Positions 26,977 to 35,454 of a stretch of DNA of 64,000 nucleotides are shown one piece after another; within the stretch, counting starts at the first letter, position 1, and each line of letters starts with the position of its first letter. The stretch covers positions 515,472 to 579,471 of the forward strand of contig NZ_JAZLIO010000009.1 in assembly GCF_045617425.1 (NCBI RefSeq), given 5' to 3'. The notes under the pieces were generated by a model that saw nothing but the letters and a program-made list of their open reading frames with translations, had not been told where the DNA came from and made no database searches. Source of the DNA: Carnobacterium_B sp045617425 (GTDB lineage Bacteria; Bacillota; Bacilli; Lactobacillales; Carnobacteriaceae). The translations under genes and the position numbers were made by a program.

Positions 26977-27825
26977 ATGAAAACACAAGATATTAACTTA
27001 AAAATCAAATCAATTTATCGCGATTTAAGCAGCAAGGAAAAAATGATTGCAGATTTCATCCTTTTACATCCTGAAGAAGTAATGCACGGAACTATCAGCA
27101 ACATTTCAGATACGATCCAAGTTGCAGACGCTACTTTTTTTCGATTTTGTAAACGCTTAGGTTATAATGGATTTCAAGATTTTAAAATTGCCTTAGCTTC
27201 AGAAAAAGTATCGAGTTCTTTATCTATCCACGAAAATATTTCTAAAGAAGACAATGAATTATTGATGGCACAAAAAGTTTTTGATTCCAATATCAAGTCT
27301 TTAAATGACACAAAAAAATTATTAGATGAGCAAGAACTTATCAAAGCTGTTCAGTTTTTAACGGCTGCTAAAACAATCGGCTTCTTTGGTGTTGGCGGCT
27401 CTAGTATTATTGCAATGGATGCTTACCATAAATTTTTACGGACCCCACTAAACTCTACCTATACACAAGATACTCATATCCAAATGATGCAAGCTTCTCG
27501 TTTGACGGAAAATGATTGCGCTATTATCATTTCACATTCTGGTATCACAAAAGACACGATCCAGTTGGCTGAAATTATTAAAGAAAAAAAAGCCAAAGCA
27601 ATTATTATTACGAGTTACTCCCTTTCTCCTTTAGCGAAGTTCGCAGATGCTTTATTGTTATCAACCGCTGAAGAAACGGACTACCGCTCTGAGGCCTTAA
27701 CTTCTCGTATCACACAACTCAGTTTAATAGATGCTTTATTTGTTAGCGTTATGTTCAAAACAGGCGATTTTGCCACACATTCTCTAGAGGAAGTTCGCAA
27801 GGTAATTTCTCAAACCAAACTGTGA
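26977..27825 (+). CDS. RpiR/MurR-family regulator, divergent from gnd
   Basis: A 282-residue regulator with an N-terminal RpiR-type helix-turn-helix (about 1-77; ADATFFRFCKRLGYNGF) and a C-terminal SIS domain (about 120-260; FFGVGGSSIIAMDAYHKF and IIISHSGITKDT). SIS domains of this family bind phosphosugars. Its divergent arrangement with the short 6-phosphogluconate dehydrogenase suggests that it controls gnd in response to a gluconate-pathway or pentose phosphate compound. Whether it activates or represses is not visible. Confidence 0.88.
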   Translation: MKTQDINLKIKSIYRDLSSKEKMIADFILLHPEEVMHGTISNISDTIQVADATFFRFCKRLGYNGFQDFKIALASEKVSSSLSIHENISKEDNELLMAQKVFDSNIKSLNDTKKLLDEQELIKAVQFLTAAKTIGFFGVGGSSIIAMDAYHKFLRTPLNSTYTQDTHIQMMQASRLTENDCAIIISHSGITKDTIQLAEIIKEKKAKAIIITSYSLSPLAKFADALLLSTAEETDYRSEALTSRITQLSLIDALFVSVMFKTGDFATHSLEEVRKVISQTKL

Positions 27826-27978
27826 TGATCTTTTTATTCTTACATGCTAAGTCTTTCATTCTATTATTGATATGTTTAAGAATTTAATATTTTATATCAC
27901 TTTGTTTAAGCAGATGAATAACTTGCAACCGTTCTCTTTTTTTAAGCCCTTTTCTTTGCTTTCCGTTCTTTTTATTTT

Positions 27979-27993
27979 ATATAATGATTATGA
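27979..27993 (+). promoter_or_regulatory. PerR-box-like site over the stress gene -10
   Basis: ATATAATGATTATGA matches the PerR consensus TTATAATNATTATAA at 13 of 15 positions and includes the TATAAT box (27980-27985). It extends into the inverted repeat ATGATT-ATG-AATCAT. Peroxide control of the downstream gene is possible; AT-rich context makes chance similarity possible too. Confidence 0.4.
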
Positions 27994-28030
27994 ATCATAC
28001 AAAATAAATCTTAGGGAGGAATAGAATATT

Positions 28031-28966
28031 ATGAGTAAATTTGTAAAAGGAAGTTACCTCACATTTGAAGATGCAAGAATCGCTATTGATGAAGTTGTTA
28101 CAGAAGGTTACGATAATAACTTAATTACACTCGTCACAAATAGAGAAACGGCTGATACTTTACCTAATGATTTAGAAGTAGGCGTTTCTACAGAACACGC
28201 CGATAAAAATGATGATAACGGTGAGTCATTTATGGATAAAGTAAAAAACGTTTTTACAATGAGCGATGATGAAGCAGAAAATGCAAATGTAGATACAACA
28301 GATGAAGGTTACGAAGCAGATGAGACAGTCTTGAGCAGCTATAAAGATGATATCAATAATGGCTCTATTGTAGTATTGGTAGATGACTTTTCTGAAGAAT
28401 CTGGAGCTGAAGACTTTGATAACAGCACTCCATTTGGAGCAACCGACACACCTACCACTCCTAATGTTCCTCCTACTGATTCAATAGATACTGTAGATAC
28501 CGTCGACACAATAGACACGACTGATTATTCAACGTTGGATACTGAGACAGAAGATGCCACATTAACAGATGAAGAAAGAATCCAACTTAAAGAAGAACGT
28601 TTAGATGTAGGTACGACAGAAGTTCAAACTGGCGAAGTAACTATCAATAAAACGGTTGATGAAGAAACAAAAACCGTTGATGTTCCTGTAAAACACGAAG
28701 AAGTTACCATTGAAAGACATCCTGTAACGGATAGTACTCCTGTAGAGGAGTCGCTTGAACTCGAAGATGAAACACTTGTTATACCTGTAACTGAAGAACA
28801 AATTGATGTTAATAAACGTTCAGTTGTTACTGATGAAGTAACAATTAATAAAGATACTAAAGAAGATGTCAAAGAAGTTACAGATACCGTTCGTAGAGAG
28901 AATTTAGATGTACAAACACATGGAGACGTCACAGTTGAAGATGAAGATGACACTACACCTCTATAA
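28031..28966 (+). CDS. General stress protein with YflT and DUF2382 domains
   Basis: A 311-residue acidic, soluble protein. Residues 1-130 resemble the general stress protein 17M (YflT) domain (FEDARIAIDEVVTEGYDNN). A Thr/Asp-rich linker (about 140-180, repeats of DTVDT) leads to a DUF2382 domain (about 185-300) with repeated beta-strand motifs such as LKEERLDVGTTEV and EEVTIERHPV. Members of both families are induced by stress in Firmicutes; the molecular activity is not known. A good ribosome site (TTAGGGAGGA) precedes the ATG. Confidence 0.8.
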   Translation: MSKFVKGSYLTFEDARIAIDEVVTEGYDNNLITLVTNRETADTLPNDLEVGVSTEHADKNDDNGESFMDKVKNVFTMSDDEAENANVDTTDEGYEADETVLSSYKDDINNGSIVVLVDDFSEESGAEDFDNSTPFGATDTPTTPNVPPTDSIDTVDTVDTIDTTDYSTLDTETEDATLTDEERIQLKEERLDVGTTEVQTGEVTINKTVDEETKTVDVPVKHEEVTIERHPVTDSTPVEESLELEDETLVIPVTEEQIDVNKRSVVTDEVTINKDTKEDVKEVTDTVRRENLDVQTHGDVTVEDEDDTTPL

Positions 28967-29000
28967 AATAAAGTGATTTTTCTAGATTGAAGAAATGAAG

Positions 29001-29036
29001 GCATCAATAGAGGAATTTCCTTATTGATGCTTTTTT
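29001..29036 (+). terminator. Terminator of the stress protein gene
   Basis: GCATCAATA-GAGGAA / TTCC-TTATTGATGC stem followed by six T residues, 35 bp after the stop. Confidence 0.92.
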
Positions 29037-29156
29037 GATACCTACATCTTTTTTTTAAGCAAAGAAATTAGGTACGTTAAATAGAAAAAAAGTATATTTG
29101 TTCCATTATTAATGAAGAAAACTATCTTAAACTATCATATATGAGGAGGAACTGTA

Positions 29157-29954
29157 ATGGATTTGGGTATTTCAGGAAAAATCGCATTAGTCACTGGTGC
29201 TGATTCAGGAATTGGATGGGAAACTGCGCGTATCCTTTTAGAAGAAGGCGCATCAGTCATTCTAACTGATAAAGATCCAGATAAATTAGCTATAGCTGCT
29301 GAAAGAATCGGACATTCGAATCAAGTCTTCTTTTTTCCAGCAGATATTACAAATAGTGAAGAGTTAAAAGAACTTCATCAAAAAATTGCTGCAAAGATTG
29401 GAAAAATCGATATTTTAGTTCAGTCTGCAGGCATCACCGGCGCACAGGGACTTTTCCACGAATTAGATGATGAGGGTTGGACAACGACTCTTGAAGTAGA
29501 CTTGTTAGGTCCTGTTCGTTTGGTGAATGAATTTTTGCCCGACCTAAGAGCTGGCGGTTGGGGAAGACTCGTCTTCATTGCTTCTGAGGATGCGGTTCAA
29601 CCTTATGATGATGAGCTTCCATATTGTTGTGCAAAAGCCGGTATTCTTGCACTATCAAAAGGACTTTCACGAACATATGCTCGTGAAGGCCTATTAGTCA
29701 ACTCTGTTTCACCTGCTTTTATCGAAACACCGATGACGGATGCGATGATGGAAAAAAGATCTAAAGAATTACAAGTCTCAAAAGACGAAGCTATTCAGTC
29801 TTTTCTTGATCAAAAAAGACCTTATCTTGAACTTAAGCGTCGTGGTCAAACTGAAGAAGTCGCTGCAGTTATTGCCTTTCTCTGTTCGGACAAAGCTTCA
29901 TTTGTAAATGGCTCAAATTACCGTGTAGATGCAGGTTCTGTAGCAACAATTTAG
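29157..29954 (+). CDS. SDR-family oxidoreductase
   Basis: A 265-residue classical short-chain dehydrogenase. The NAD(P) motif TGADSGIG lies at 14-21, the VQSAG segment near 87, and the catalytic tyrosine and lysine lie in YCCAKAG near 157. The C-terminus (DKASFVNGSNYRVDAGSVATI) is the usual SDR end. It is the first gene of a pair with the FAD oxidoreductase 24 bp downstream, so the two may act on the same substrate or share a redox role. The substrate is unknown. The ribosome site is GAGGAGG. Confidence 0.85.
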   Translation: MDLGISGKIALVTGADSGIGWETARILLEEGASVILTDKDPDKLAIAAERIGHSNQVFFFPADITNSEELKELHQKIAAKIGKIDILVQSAGITGAQGLFHELDDEGWTTTLEVDLLGPVRLVNEFLPDLRAGGWGRLVFIASEDAVQPYDDELPYCCAKAGILALSKGLSRTYAREGLLVNSVSPAFIETPMTDAMMEKRSKELQVSKDEAIQSFLDQKRPYLELKRRGQTEEVAAVIAFLCSDKASFVNGSNYRVDAGSVATI

Positions 29955-29978
29955 CAACTAAAGTGGAGGTTATTTATC

Positions 29979-31208
29979 ATGACAAATTACACAACAGAAA
30001 AATTAAATCCCCAAGTATTAGCTAACTATTACGATTATTTAATTATTGGTGGAGGAATGGCTGCAGATACTGCAGCAAGAGGTATTCGTGAACATGATGT
30101 GTTTGGCAGTATCGGAATACTTTCTTCTGATAGCGATGAGCCTTACACAAGGCCAGCTTTATCTAAAAAGTTATGGACTGATCCATCCTTCACTGAAGAT
30201 CAAATTACACTTAATACTGCAAAAGAAACTAAAGATACAACCCTAAGACTCAATACCACCGTTTCAGCTATTGAGCGAGACCAGCATAGAGTCAAACTAA
30301 AAGACGGCACATCAATTGCTTATAATAAATTGCTACTCGTTACGGGTGGAGAGCCTAAAAAAATTGATGGTCCGGATGATGAACATGTGATTTTATTTAG
30401 AGAATGGTCTGATTATAGACGTCTCCGTGATTTTTCTGGAAATAATCAACATGTTGTCGTTGTAGGCGGTGGATATATTGGATCAGAATTAGCCGCTGGA
30501 TTAATTCAAAACAACACAAAAGTGACGCTTATTTATCCTGATGAGGTGTTAGGAGGCAGTCAATTTCCTAGTGAACTAGCAAAAGAATATGAAAGTTCTT
30601 TCCGCGAAGCTGGTGTGGAACTTTTAAATGGTAAACGTGCTGATTCTTATACAAAAAAAGATGGAAAGTTTATACTCCAACTTGATGATGGGTCTACTGT
30701 TGAAGGCGATACAATCGTCATTGGCTTAGGTGTGTCTCCTCGTATTTCACTAGCTGAAGATAGTGGCCTTAAAGTAGAAGATGGTGTGTACGTTGATGAA
30801 CAATTGCGTACTACTGATCCAGCTATTTGGGCTGCTGGTGATATTGCCTATTATCCGGATAAAATTTTGGGCAGAACTCGTATCGAACATGTGGATCATG
30901 CCAGAAAATCTGGTAAAGCCGCCGGTAAAGCAATGGCGGGTTCAACTGAGCCTTATGCATATACACCTTACTTCTATTCTGTTGTTTTTTCTATTTCGTG
31001 GAAAGCAATTGGTACACTAGACTCTTCCTTAACAATACTAATTGATGAAATTGGGAATGGTAAAGTAGTTTATTACTTAGAGGATGATCTTCCTGTAGGT
31101 ATTTTAACTTGGAATGTAGAGCCTAATCTAGATGAAGTGCGTGCAGTCCTAAGCAATCCACCTATCAACCCACAATCATTAAAGGGATTAATTCAAGAAA
31201 AAAAATAA
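29979..31208 (+). CDS. FAD-dependent NAD(P)H oxidoreductase (ferredoxin reductase-like)
   Basis: A 409-residue flavoprotein. FAD-binding IIGGGMAADTAARG lies at 21-34, the NAD(P)H-binding VVVGGGYIGSELAAGL near 161, and the second FAD motif WAAGDIAYYP near 288. A C-terminal reductase domain follows (about 325-405). It resembles ferredoxin/rubredoxin reductases and the apoptosis-inducing-factor family, not the thiol-active CoA-disulfide reductases, because no active-site cysteine is placed after the N-terminal motif. The electron acceptor is unknown. It is co-transcribed with the SDR gene and ends at a terminator. Confidence 0.85.
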   Translation: MTNYTTEKLNPQVLANYYDYLIIGGGMAADTAARGIREHDVFGSIGILSSDSDEPYTRPALSKKLWTDPSFTEDQITLNTAKETKDTTLRLNTTVSAIERDQHRVKLKDGTSIAYNKLLLVTGGEPKKIDGPDDEHVILFREWSDYRRLRDFSGNNQHVVVVGGGYIGSELAAGLIQNNTKVTLIYPDEVLGGSQFPSELAKEYESSFREAGVELLNGKRADSYTKKDGKFILQLDDGSTVEGDTIVIGLGVSPRISLAEDSGLKVEDGVYVDEQLRTTDPAIWAAGDIAYYPDKILGRTRIEHVDHARKSGKAAGKAMAGSTEPYAYTPYFYSVVFSISWKAIGTLDSSLTILIDEIGNGKVVYYLEDDLPVGILTWNVEPNLDEVRAVLSNPPINPQSLKGLIQEKK

Positions 31209-31216
31209 CTGCTTAC

Positions 31217-31273
31217 TTAAAATAGCCTCACTTTCTCGCTAATTGAATACAGCTTAGAGAGTGAAGGCTATTT
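31217..31273. terminator. Convergent terminator
   Basis: A long interrupted stem (AAAATAGCCT...CACT / AGTG..AGGCTATTTT) between the FAD oxidoreductase and the convergent thioredoxin-like gene, usable in both directions. It touches the stop codon of the latter. Confidence 0.8.
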
Positions 31274-31611
31274 TATCTATTTGCACAATTTTCAGTAACT
31301 TGTTGAAACTTCTTATATAAATCATTCATTACAACGAATCGTGCTTCACGGATAACTTCTTTCCTTTCATTAAATAACAACAATGATGGAACAGTAAAAA
31401 CTGTGAATTGGCTAGCCACTTCTGGAATAATATCTGCATTGACTTGAATTGGTCGAATAGATGGAAATTCTTTTAGCATGCTTTGTACTTGGGGTTGAAC
31501 AGCATGACAAATCCCACAGTCTTCTCTTGAAATATAAACAAAAGCAAGAGAATTTTCATTAATAAATTGGATAACTTGATTCATGGATGTTGCCTGAGTA
31601 AATGTATTCAT
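31273..31611 (-). CDS. Thioredoxin-like protein with CGIC motif
   Basis: A 112-residue thioredoxin-fold protein. The active site is CGIC (residues 27-30, in EDCGICHAV) instead of the CGPC of thioredoxin, and the cis-proline segment is TVPSLLLF near 80. No signal peptide is present, so it is cytoplasmic. It probably acts as a thiol reductase or bacilliredoxin-like helper, with a redox potential different from true thioredoxin. It is a single gene. Confidence 0.82.
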   Translation of the reverse strand: MNTFTQATSMNQVIQFINENSLAFVYISREDCGICHAVQPQVQSMLKEFPSIRPIQVNADIIPEVASQFTVFTVPSLLLFNERKEVIREARFVVMNDLYKKFQQVTENCANR

Positions 31612-31700
31612 TTCTTAACCTTCTTTCTATAAGTTGACTCTCCATTATAGAAACTTGACAAGAATGAGTTTTACAGCTCTATAACTAGTACGAAAATTAA

Positions 31701-32252
31701 TTAAGATAAATAGTCTTGTTTGAGAATAGAGTAATGAACATCATCAATATATCGTTTTTTGTGGATTCTATTTTTTCTTAGTGTTCCTTCATAAGTCATA
31801 CCTAAACGTTTCATTACTTTTCCAGACATTGGATTTTCACTATCATGGCAAGCAAAAATTCGTTCCAGTCCTAATGTTTCGAATCCCAGCTCAAGAATTA
31901 TTTTTCCTGCTTCTGTAATATATCCGCTTCCCCAATATTGCTTATTTAATGTGTATCCGATCTCCGCACTATTTTTTTCTTCCTTCAACCTTAAATCAAT
32001 TGTACCAATCATCTTTTTTGTTTTTTTCAATACAATGCCGTATTTCCCTAGAGGTTCTTTCATAAAATAATTAGCAATATTTTTTCTCGTTTCTTCTAAA
32101 TTCTGATGCTTTTCAAAAACAAAACGAACAGTCTCTTCATCAGAAGCATATTCATACATATCTTCCGCATCCGACAAAACGATTGGCCGCAACTGGATAC
32201 GTTTCCCCTCTAAGTGATTGTAACAGCTCAGTAAATAACTATATTCTTCCAT
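31701..32252 (-). CDS. GNAT acetyltransferase (RimJ/RimL type)
   Basis: A 183-residue N-acetyltransferase of the ribosomal-protein-type GNAT family. The N-terminus has LRPIVLSDAEDMYEYASDEETVRFV typical of the family, the acetyl-CoA-binding region is IGYTLNKQYWGSGYITEAGK near 112-131, and the end ENPMSGKVMKRLGMTYEG is the usual strand-helix signature. The substrate (a protein N-terminus, amino acid or drug) is unknown. It is a single gene. Confidence 0.85.
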   Translation of the reverse strand: MEEYSYLLSCYNHLEGKRIQLRPIVLSDAEDMYEYASDEETVRFVFEKHQNLEETRKNIANYFMKEPLGKYGIVLKKTKKMIGTIDLRLKEEKNSAEIGYTLNKQYWGSGYITEAGKIILELGFETLGLERIFACHDSENPMSGKVMKRLGMTYEGTLRKNRIHKKRYIDDVHYSILKQDYLS

Positions 32253-32471
32253 TCACTCCACCCCCGTTTCTCTTTTAATTTAGCAGGATAGATCCAGTCA
32301 GTCAACCCCCATGGATTTTTTGCTTTTCCATAAACCCATAAGGATTGACTGTTTATTATTGACAATAGTTTATAAATTCGTAAGCTTAATGTAAAGCCTT
32401 ACAAATCATGATCATTTTTCAACCGATTCTTAATCCGTCTAGTTAAATTAATAAAGTTGGGAGGGAATGTT

Positions 32472-33437
32472 ATGATTTCAATAGTTGTTCCAATTCGTAA
32501 TGTTGAAAAATCGCTGACTAAATGTTTACAAAGTATTAAAGGTCAGACTTATCATCATTTGCAAGTCATTTTAATTGATATTGGTTCAATTGATAAAAGT
32601 GGTGAAATTTGTGAAAAATTCGCTAAAAATGATTCTAGATTTATAGTTATCCACATTCCAAATAGTAATCTTTCTGTTGCTAAAAATATTGGGTTATCTC
32701 ATGCTCAAGGAGAATATGTTTGTTTTATTAATGCTGTTGATTGGATTGACGCAGAAATGTTGGAACGTCTCATCACAACAAATAAGCTATTCAATGCAGA
32801 TATGATCACTTGCAGATATTTCGAAGATACTATTTCAGAACTCTATCTCGTTCCTGGACCTGATGAAACAAGAATGATATCAAAAAATGAAGCCATTCAA
32901 CTCTGTTTAGCTCAAACTAGAGCTTATGGGTTTTTATGTAATAAACTTTTTAAATTAGATATATTTAACTCTCATCCCACTATCCGTTTTGATGAACAAA
33001 TAAGTTATTATGAAGATTTATTAGTAGTTATACAATGTTTCTTTAAAAGCCAAACCATTATTTACAGCCCACCCCCTCATTACCACTATTATCTTAGTCG
33101 CCATTTACCCATAAGTGTGATACAAATTAAAGGGAAATTAACCGGTCTAACTGCACTAGAACATGCCATCAATCTATTAGTACAAGACTCTACAATCGAT
33201 ACACGCATACTTAAAGATTATTATATCAGGCTAACCCTCTCTTCTTTATTTCTCTTAATTCCCTTAGAAAATGTGAATAGTCCACTAATAAATGAACTTA
33301 AGCAGAATTTATACCATTATGGTTTGTATGAACACAAAGACAACGATTTAAGGAAATGTCATTTAATAACTCGTAGAAATATTGGATTAGGTAAAATTTA
33401 TTGGGATATGTTTTACAAAAAAAAACTAGCAGAATAA
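32472..33437 (+). CDS. Family 2 glycosyltransferase
   Basis: A 321-residue GT-A fold transferase. It begins with the family hallmark ISIVVPIRNVEKSLTKCLQSI, followed by VILIDIGSIDKSGEIC near 34 and NIGLSHAQGEYVCFINAVDWID near 70. The usual DDGSxD motif is IDIGSID here, and the acidic DxD position reads NAVDWID, so activity needs care. I place the start at the ATG at 32472, which has the ribosome site GGGAGGG; the frame extends five codons upstream to a TTG. There are no membrane helices. Targets would be wall polysaccharide, teichoic acid or glycoprotein sugars. It is a single gene. Confidence 0.82.
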   Translation: MISIVVPIRNVEKSLTKCLQSIKGQTYHHLQVILIDIGSIDKSGEICEKFAKNDSRFIVIHIPNSNLSVAKNIGLSHAQGEYVCFINAVDWIDAEMLERLITTNKLFNADMITCRYFEDTISELYLVPGPDETRMISKNEAIQLCLAQTRAYGFLCNKLFKLDIFNSHPTIRFDEQISYYEDLLVVIQCFFKSQTIIYSPPPHYHYYLSRHLPISVIQIKGKLTGLTALEHAINLLVQDSTIDTRILKDYYIRLTLSSLFLLIPLENVNSPLINELKQNLYHYGLYEHKDNDLRKCHLITRRNIGLGKIYWDMFYKKKLAE

Positions 33438-33476
33438 TCAAGGTTAAAATACTATAATTAGGTGATTTATCCTTAA

Positions 33477-33515
33477 AGAAAAAGAGTCCCTTTTGAAAAA
33501 GGAGTGACTCTTTTT
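33477..33515 (+). terminator. Terminator of the glycosyltransferase gene
   Basis: AAAAAGAGTC...GACTCTTTTT stem followed by C and T residues on the plus strand. Confidence 0.85.
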
Positions 33516-33677
33516 CTTTCTTATTAAATTTTTAAAATTTTCCCCACTTTATAAAAATAGATTCTTGATAAGAATAACCTGGACTTTCTAACTGTTATAC
33601 TTATTTTTAAAAGCCATTTCATTCTCTATATAGTGTCACTGTGTCATGGAAACAGCTATTCATGGACAATTGAAAAC

Positions 33678-33713
33678 AAAAAAATCTCACTCTTCCAAGG
33701 AAAAGTGAGATTT
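33678..33713 (-). terminator. Terminator of the YkvA-like gene
   Basis: AAATCTCACT/AGTGAGATTT stem with a T-run on the minus strand, 58 bp after the stop codon. Confidence 0.85.
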
Positions 33714-33770
33714 ATATGAGAAACGAAGTTAGATTTTATTCACGTCTTAATTTTTATAGTAAGTTTAGTG

Positions 33771-34052
33771 TTAAGCTTTCTCAGCTTCTTTTCTTATTTG
33801 AGCAGTGCTTGTTTGGGTATCATCTGAAAGTAACTTATTGGCAATGAGTAAGAGTATTGGAAGAATGACGTCATCTGCATATCCCACTACTGGAATAAAG
33901 TCAGGGATAAAATCGATTGGACTAATGATATAGAGGATGATCCCTGCTACCATTAATTTCTTTTTCCCGCTTGTTTTTGTATTAAATAAAGAAAGAATGA
34001 GAGACTTCACTTGTGACATTGGGGTCCTATTTTGCTTTGTCTTCATTTTCAT
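33771..34052 (-). CDS. YkvA-like DUF1232 small membrane protein
   Basis: A 93-residue protein with the DUF1232 signature: LYIISPIDFIPDFIPVVGYADD (near 41-62; split by proline-rich turns) between two hydrophobic stretches. Members are small membrane-associated proteins found next to stress and membrane genes in Firmicutes; their biochemical role is not established. It is preceded by a ribosome site (ATGGAGG). Confidence 0.85.
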   Translation of the reverse strand: MKMKTKQNRTPMSQVKSLILSLFNTKTSGKKKLMVAGIILYIISPIDFIPDFIPVVGYADDVILPILLLIANKLLSDDTQTSTAQIRKEAEKA

Positions 34053-34134
34053 TTTTACATGACCTCCATTTTTTTTGACTACAGTTAGTATAACTGTAGC
34101 AAAATTAGAATGTATCGGTCTAAAGCATGATTTT

Positions 34135-35454
34135 TCAGGCTAACTCTTTGACTTTTTTTGAAAAATCTGTCATTTCAACTGCTAGATTGGAACGCAAATC
34201 AGATAAATCATGATTCACCAATTGTTTGTTCCGGACTACTGCTGCTCCATTGATAAAGACATCACGCACGTTTGATGCATTTGCAGAATAAACTAGCGCT
34301 GCATAAGGATCAAAAATTGGAAACATATTGACTGAAGTCGTTTCGATCAATACGATATCAGCTTTCTTTCCAAATTCCAAAGAACCAATTTCATCGGACA
34401 TATTCAATACTTTCGCTCCTTCAATAGTGGCCATTGCTACAATCTCTTTAGCAGGAAAAGCCTTTCTATCGTTTAAAGCTGTTTTATGAAAATTAGCCAC
34501 GAGTTTCATTTGCGTAAATAAGTCCAATGTATTGCCACTGCTTGGTCCATCTGTTCCTAAACCTACTGGAATAGCTAGATCACGCATTTCTTGTATTGGA
34601 GCGACGCCTTTAGCTGATTTTGTATTCGCTCCAATACAATGAGCAACTCCGACTCCTTCTTGTTTTAAGATTTGGAGATCCTTATCAGATATATGAATAC
34701 AATGAGCCGCGATAAAACGCGGACTAAGAACACCGATTGATTGTAAAAATTCTACAGGTGTAGCACTATACTTTTCTCTAAAATGGTTCATTTCATAATC
34801 CATTTCTGCTACATGCATGGTCATTGGAATATCGTACTCTTCTGCTAAATCAGCGGCTGCTTTTAATGCTTTAGGGTCATTGGTATTTGGTGCATGAGGA
34901 GCAATCGCTGGCGTGATCAATTCGTGGTCGATCCATTTTGGAATAAACTTTTTTGCATACTCAATGCCACCATGAGCTTTTGGAGCATCGCAAGTTGGAA
35001 AATCAACAATGGTCTCTCCTAAAACGGCTCGAGATTTCATTTCATCAGTAGCTTGCGCTAGAGCATCTTCAAAATAATACATATCTGTAAATGTCGTAAC
35101 ACCAGCCAATTGCATTTCAGCAATTGCGTATTTGCCACTATGATAGGCTAATTCTTTCGTCATACAAGCTTTTTCTAACGGAAACAAAAAACGACGCAAT
35201 CGATCAGGACAATCATCACCTAACGACCGAAAAGGGATCATGCCAATATGAGTGTGTGTATTCACCATTCCAGGAATCGCAATCGTTTGATAACCATCAA
35301 TTACTTCATCAAAGTTACTTTCTGATTGTAAGAGCTGATCATATGAACCTATTTCCAATATTTCATTGTCTTCTATAATTAAGTAACCATCAGAATATTC
35401 AGTACGCCTGGCATCCATCGTTAAGATATGGCTGTTTTTAATTAAAGTCTTCAT
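34135..35454 (-). CDS. Amidohydrolase, MTA/SAH- or guanine-type deaminase
   Basis: A 439-residue metal-dependent deaminase of the SsnA/MtaD (S-adenosylhomocysteine/methylthioadenosine) branch. Metal ligands are seen in GMVNTHTHIGM (61-71), MTMHVAEMDYE near 206, AAHCIHIS near 245 and the GTDGPSSGNTLDLF motif near 290. It would remove ammonia from an adenosine- or guanine-like base. It overlaps the adenine deaminase gene by 4 bp (ATGA), so it is translationally coupled to it. The upstream ABC transporter could supply their substrate. Confidence 0.85.
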   Translation of the reverse strand: MKTLIKNSHILTMDARRTEYSDGYLIIEDNEILEIGSYDQLLQSESNFDEVIDGYQTIAIPGMVNTHTHIGMIPFRSLGDDCPDRLRRFLFPLEKACMTKELAYHSGKYAIAEMQLAGVTTFTDMYYFEDALAQATDEMKSRAVLGETIVDFPTCDAPKAHGGIEYAKKFIPKWIDHELITPAIAPHAPNTNDPKALKAAADLAEEYDIPMTMHVAEMDYEMNHFREKYSATPVEFLQSIGVLSPRFIAAHCIHISDKDLQILKQEGVGVAHCIGANTKSAKGVAPIQEMRDLAIPVGLGTDGPSSGNTLDLFTQMKLVANFHKTALNDRKAFPAKEIVAMATIEGAKVLNMSDEIGSLEFGKKADIVLIETTSVNMFPIFDPYAALVYSANASNVRDVFINGAAVVRNKQLVNHDLSDLRSNLAVEMTDFSKKVKELA

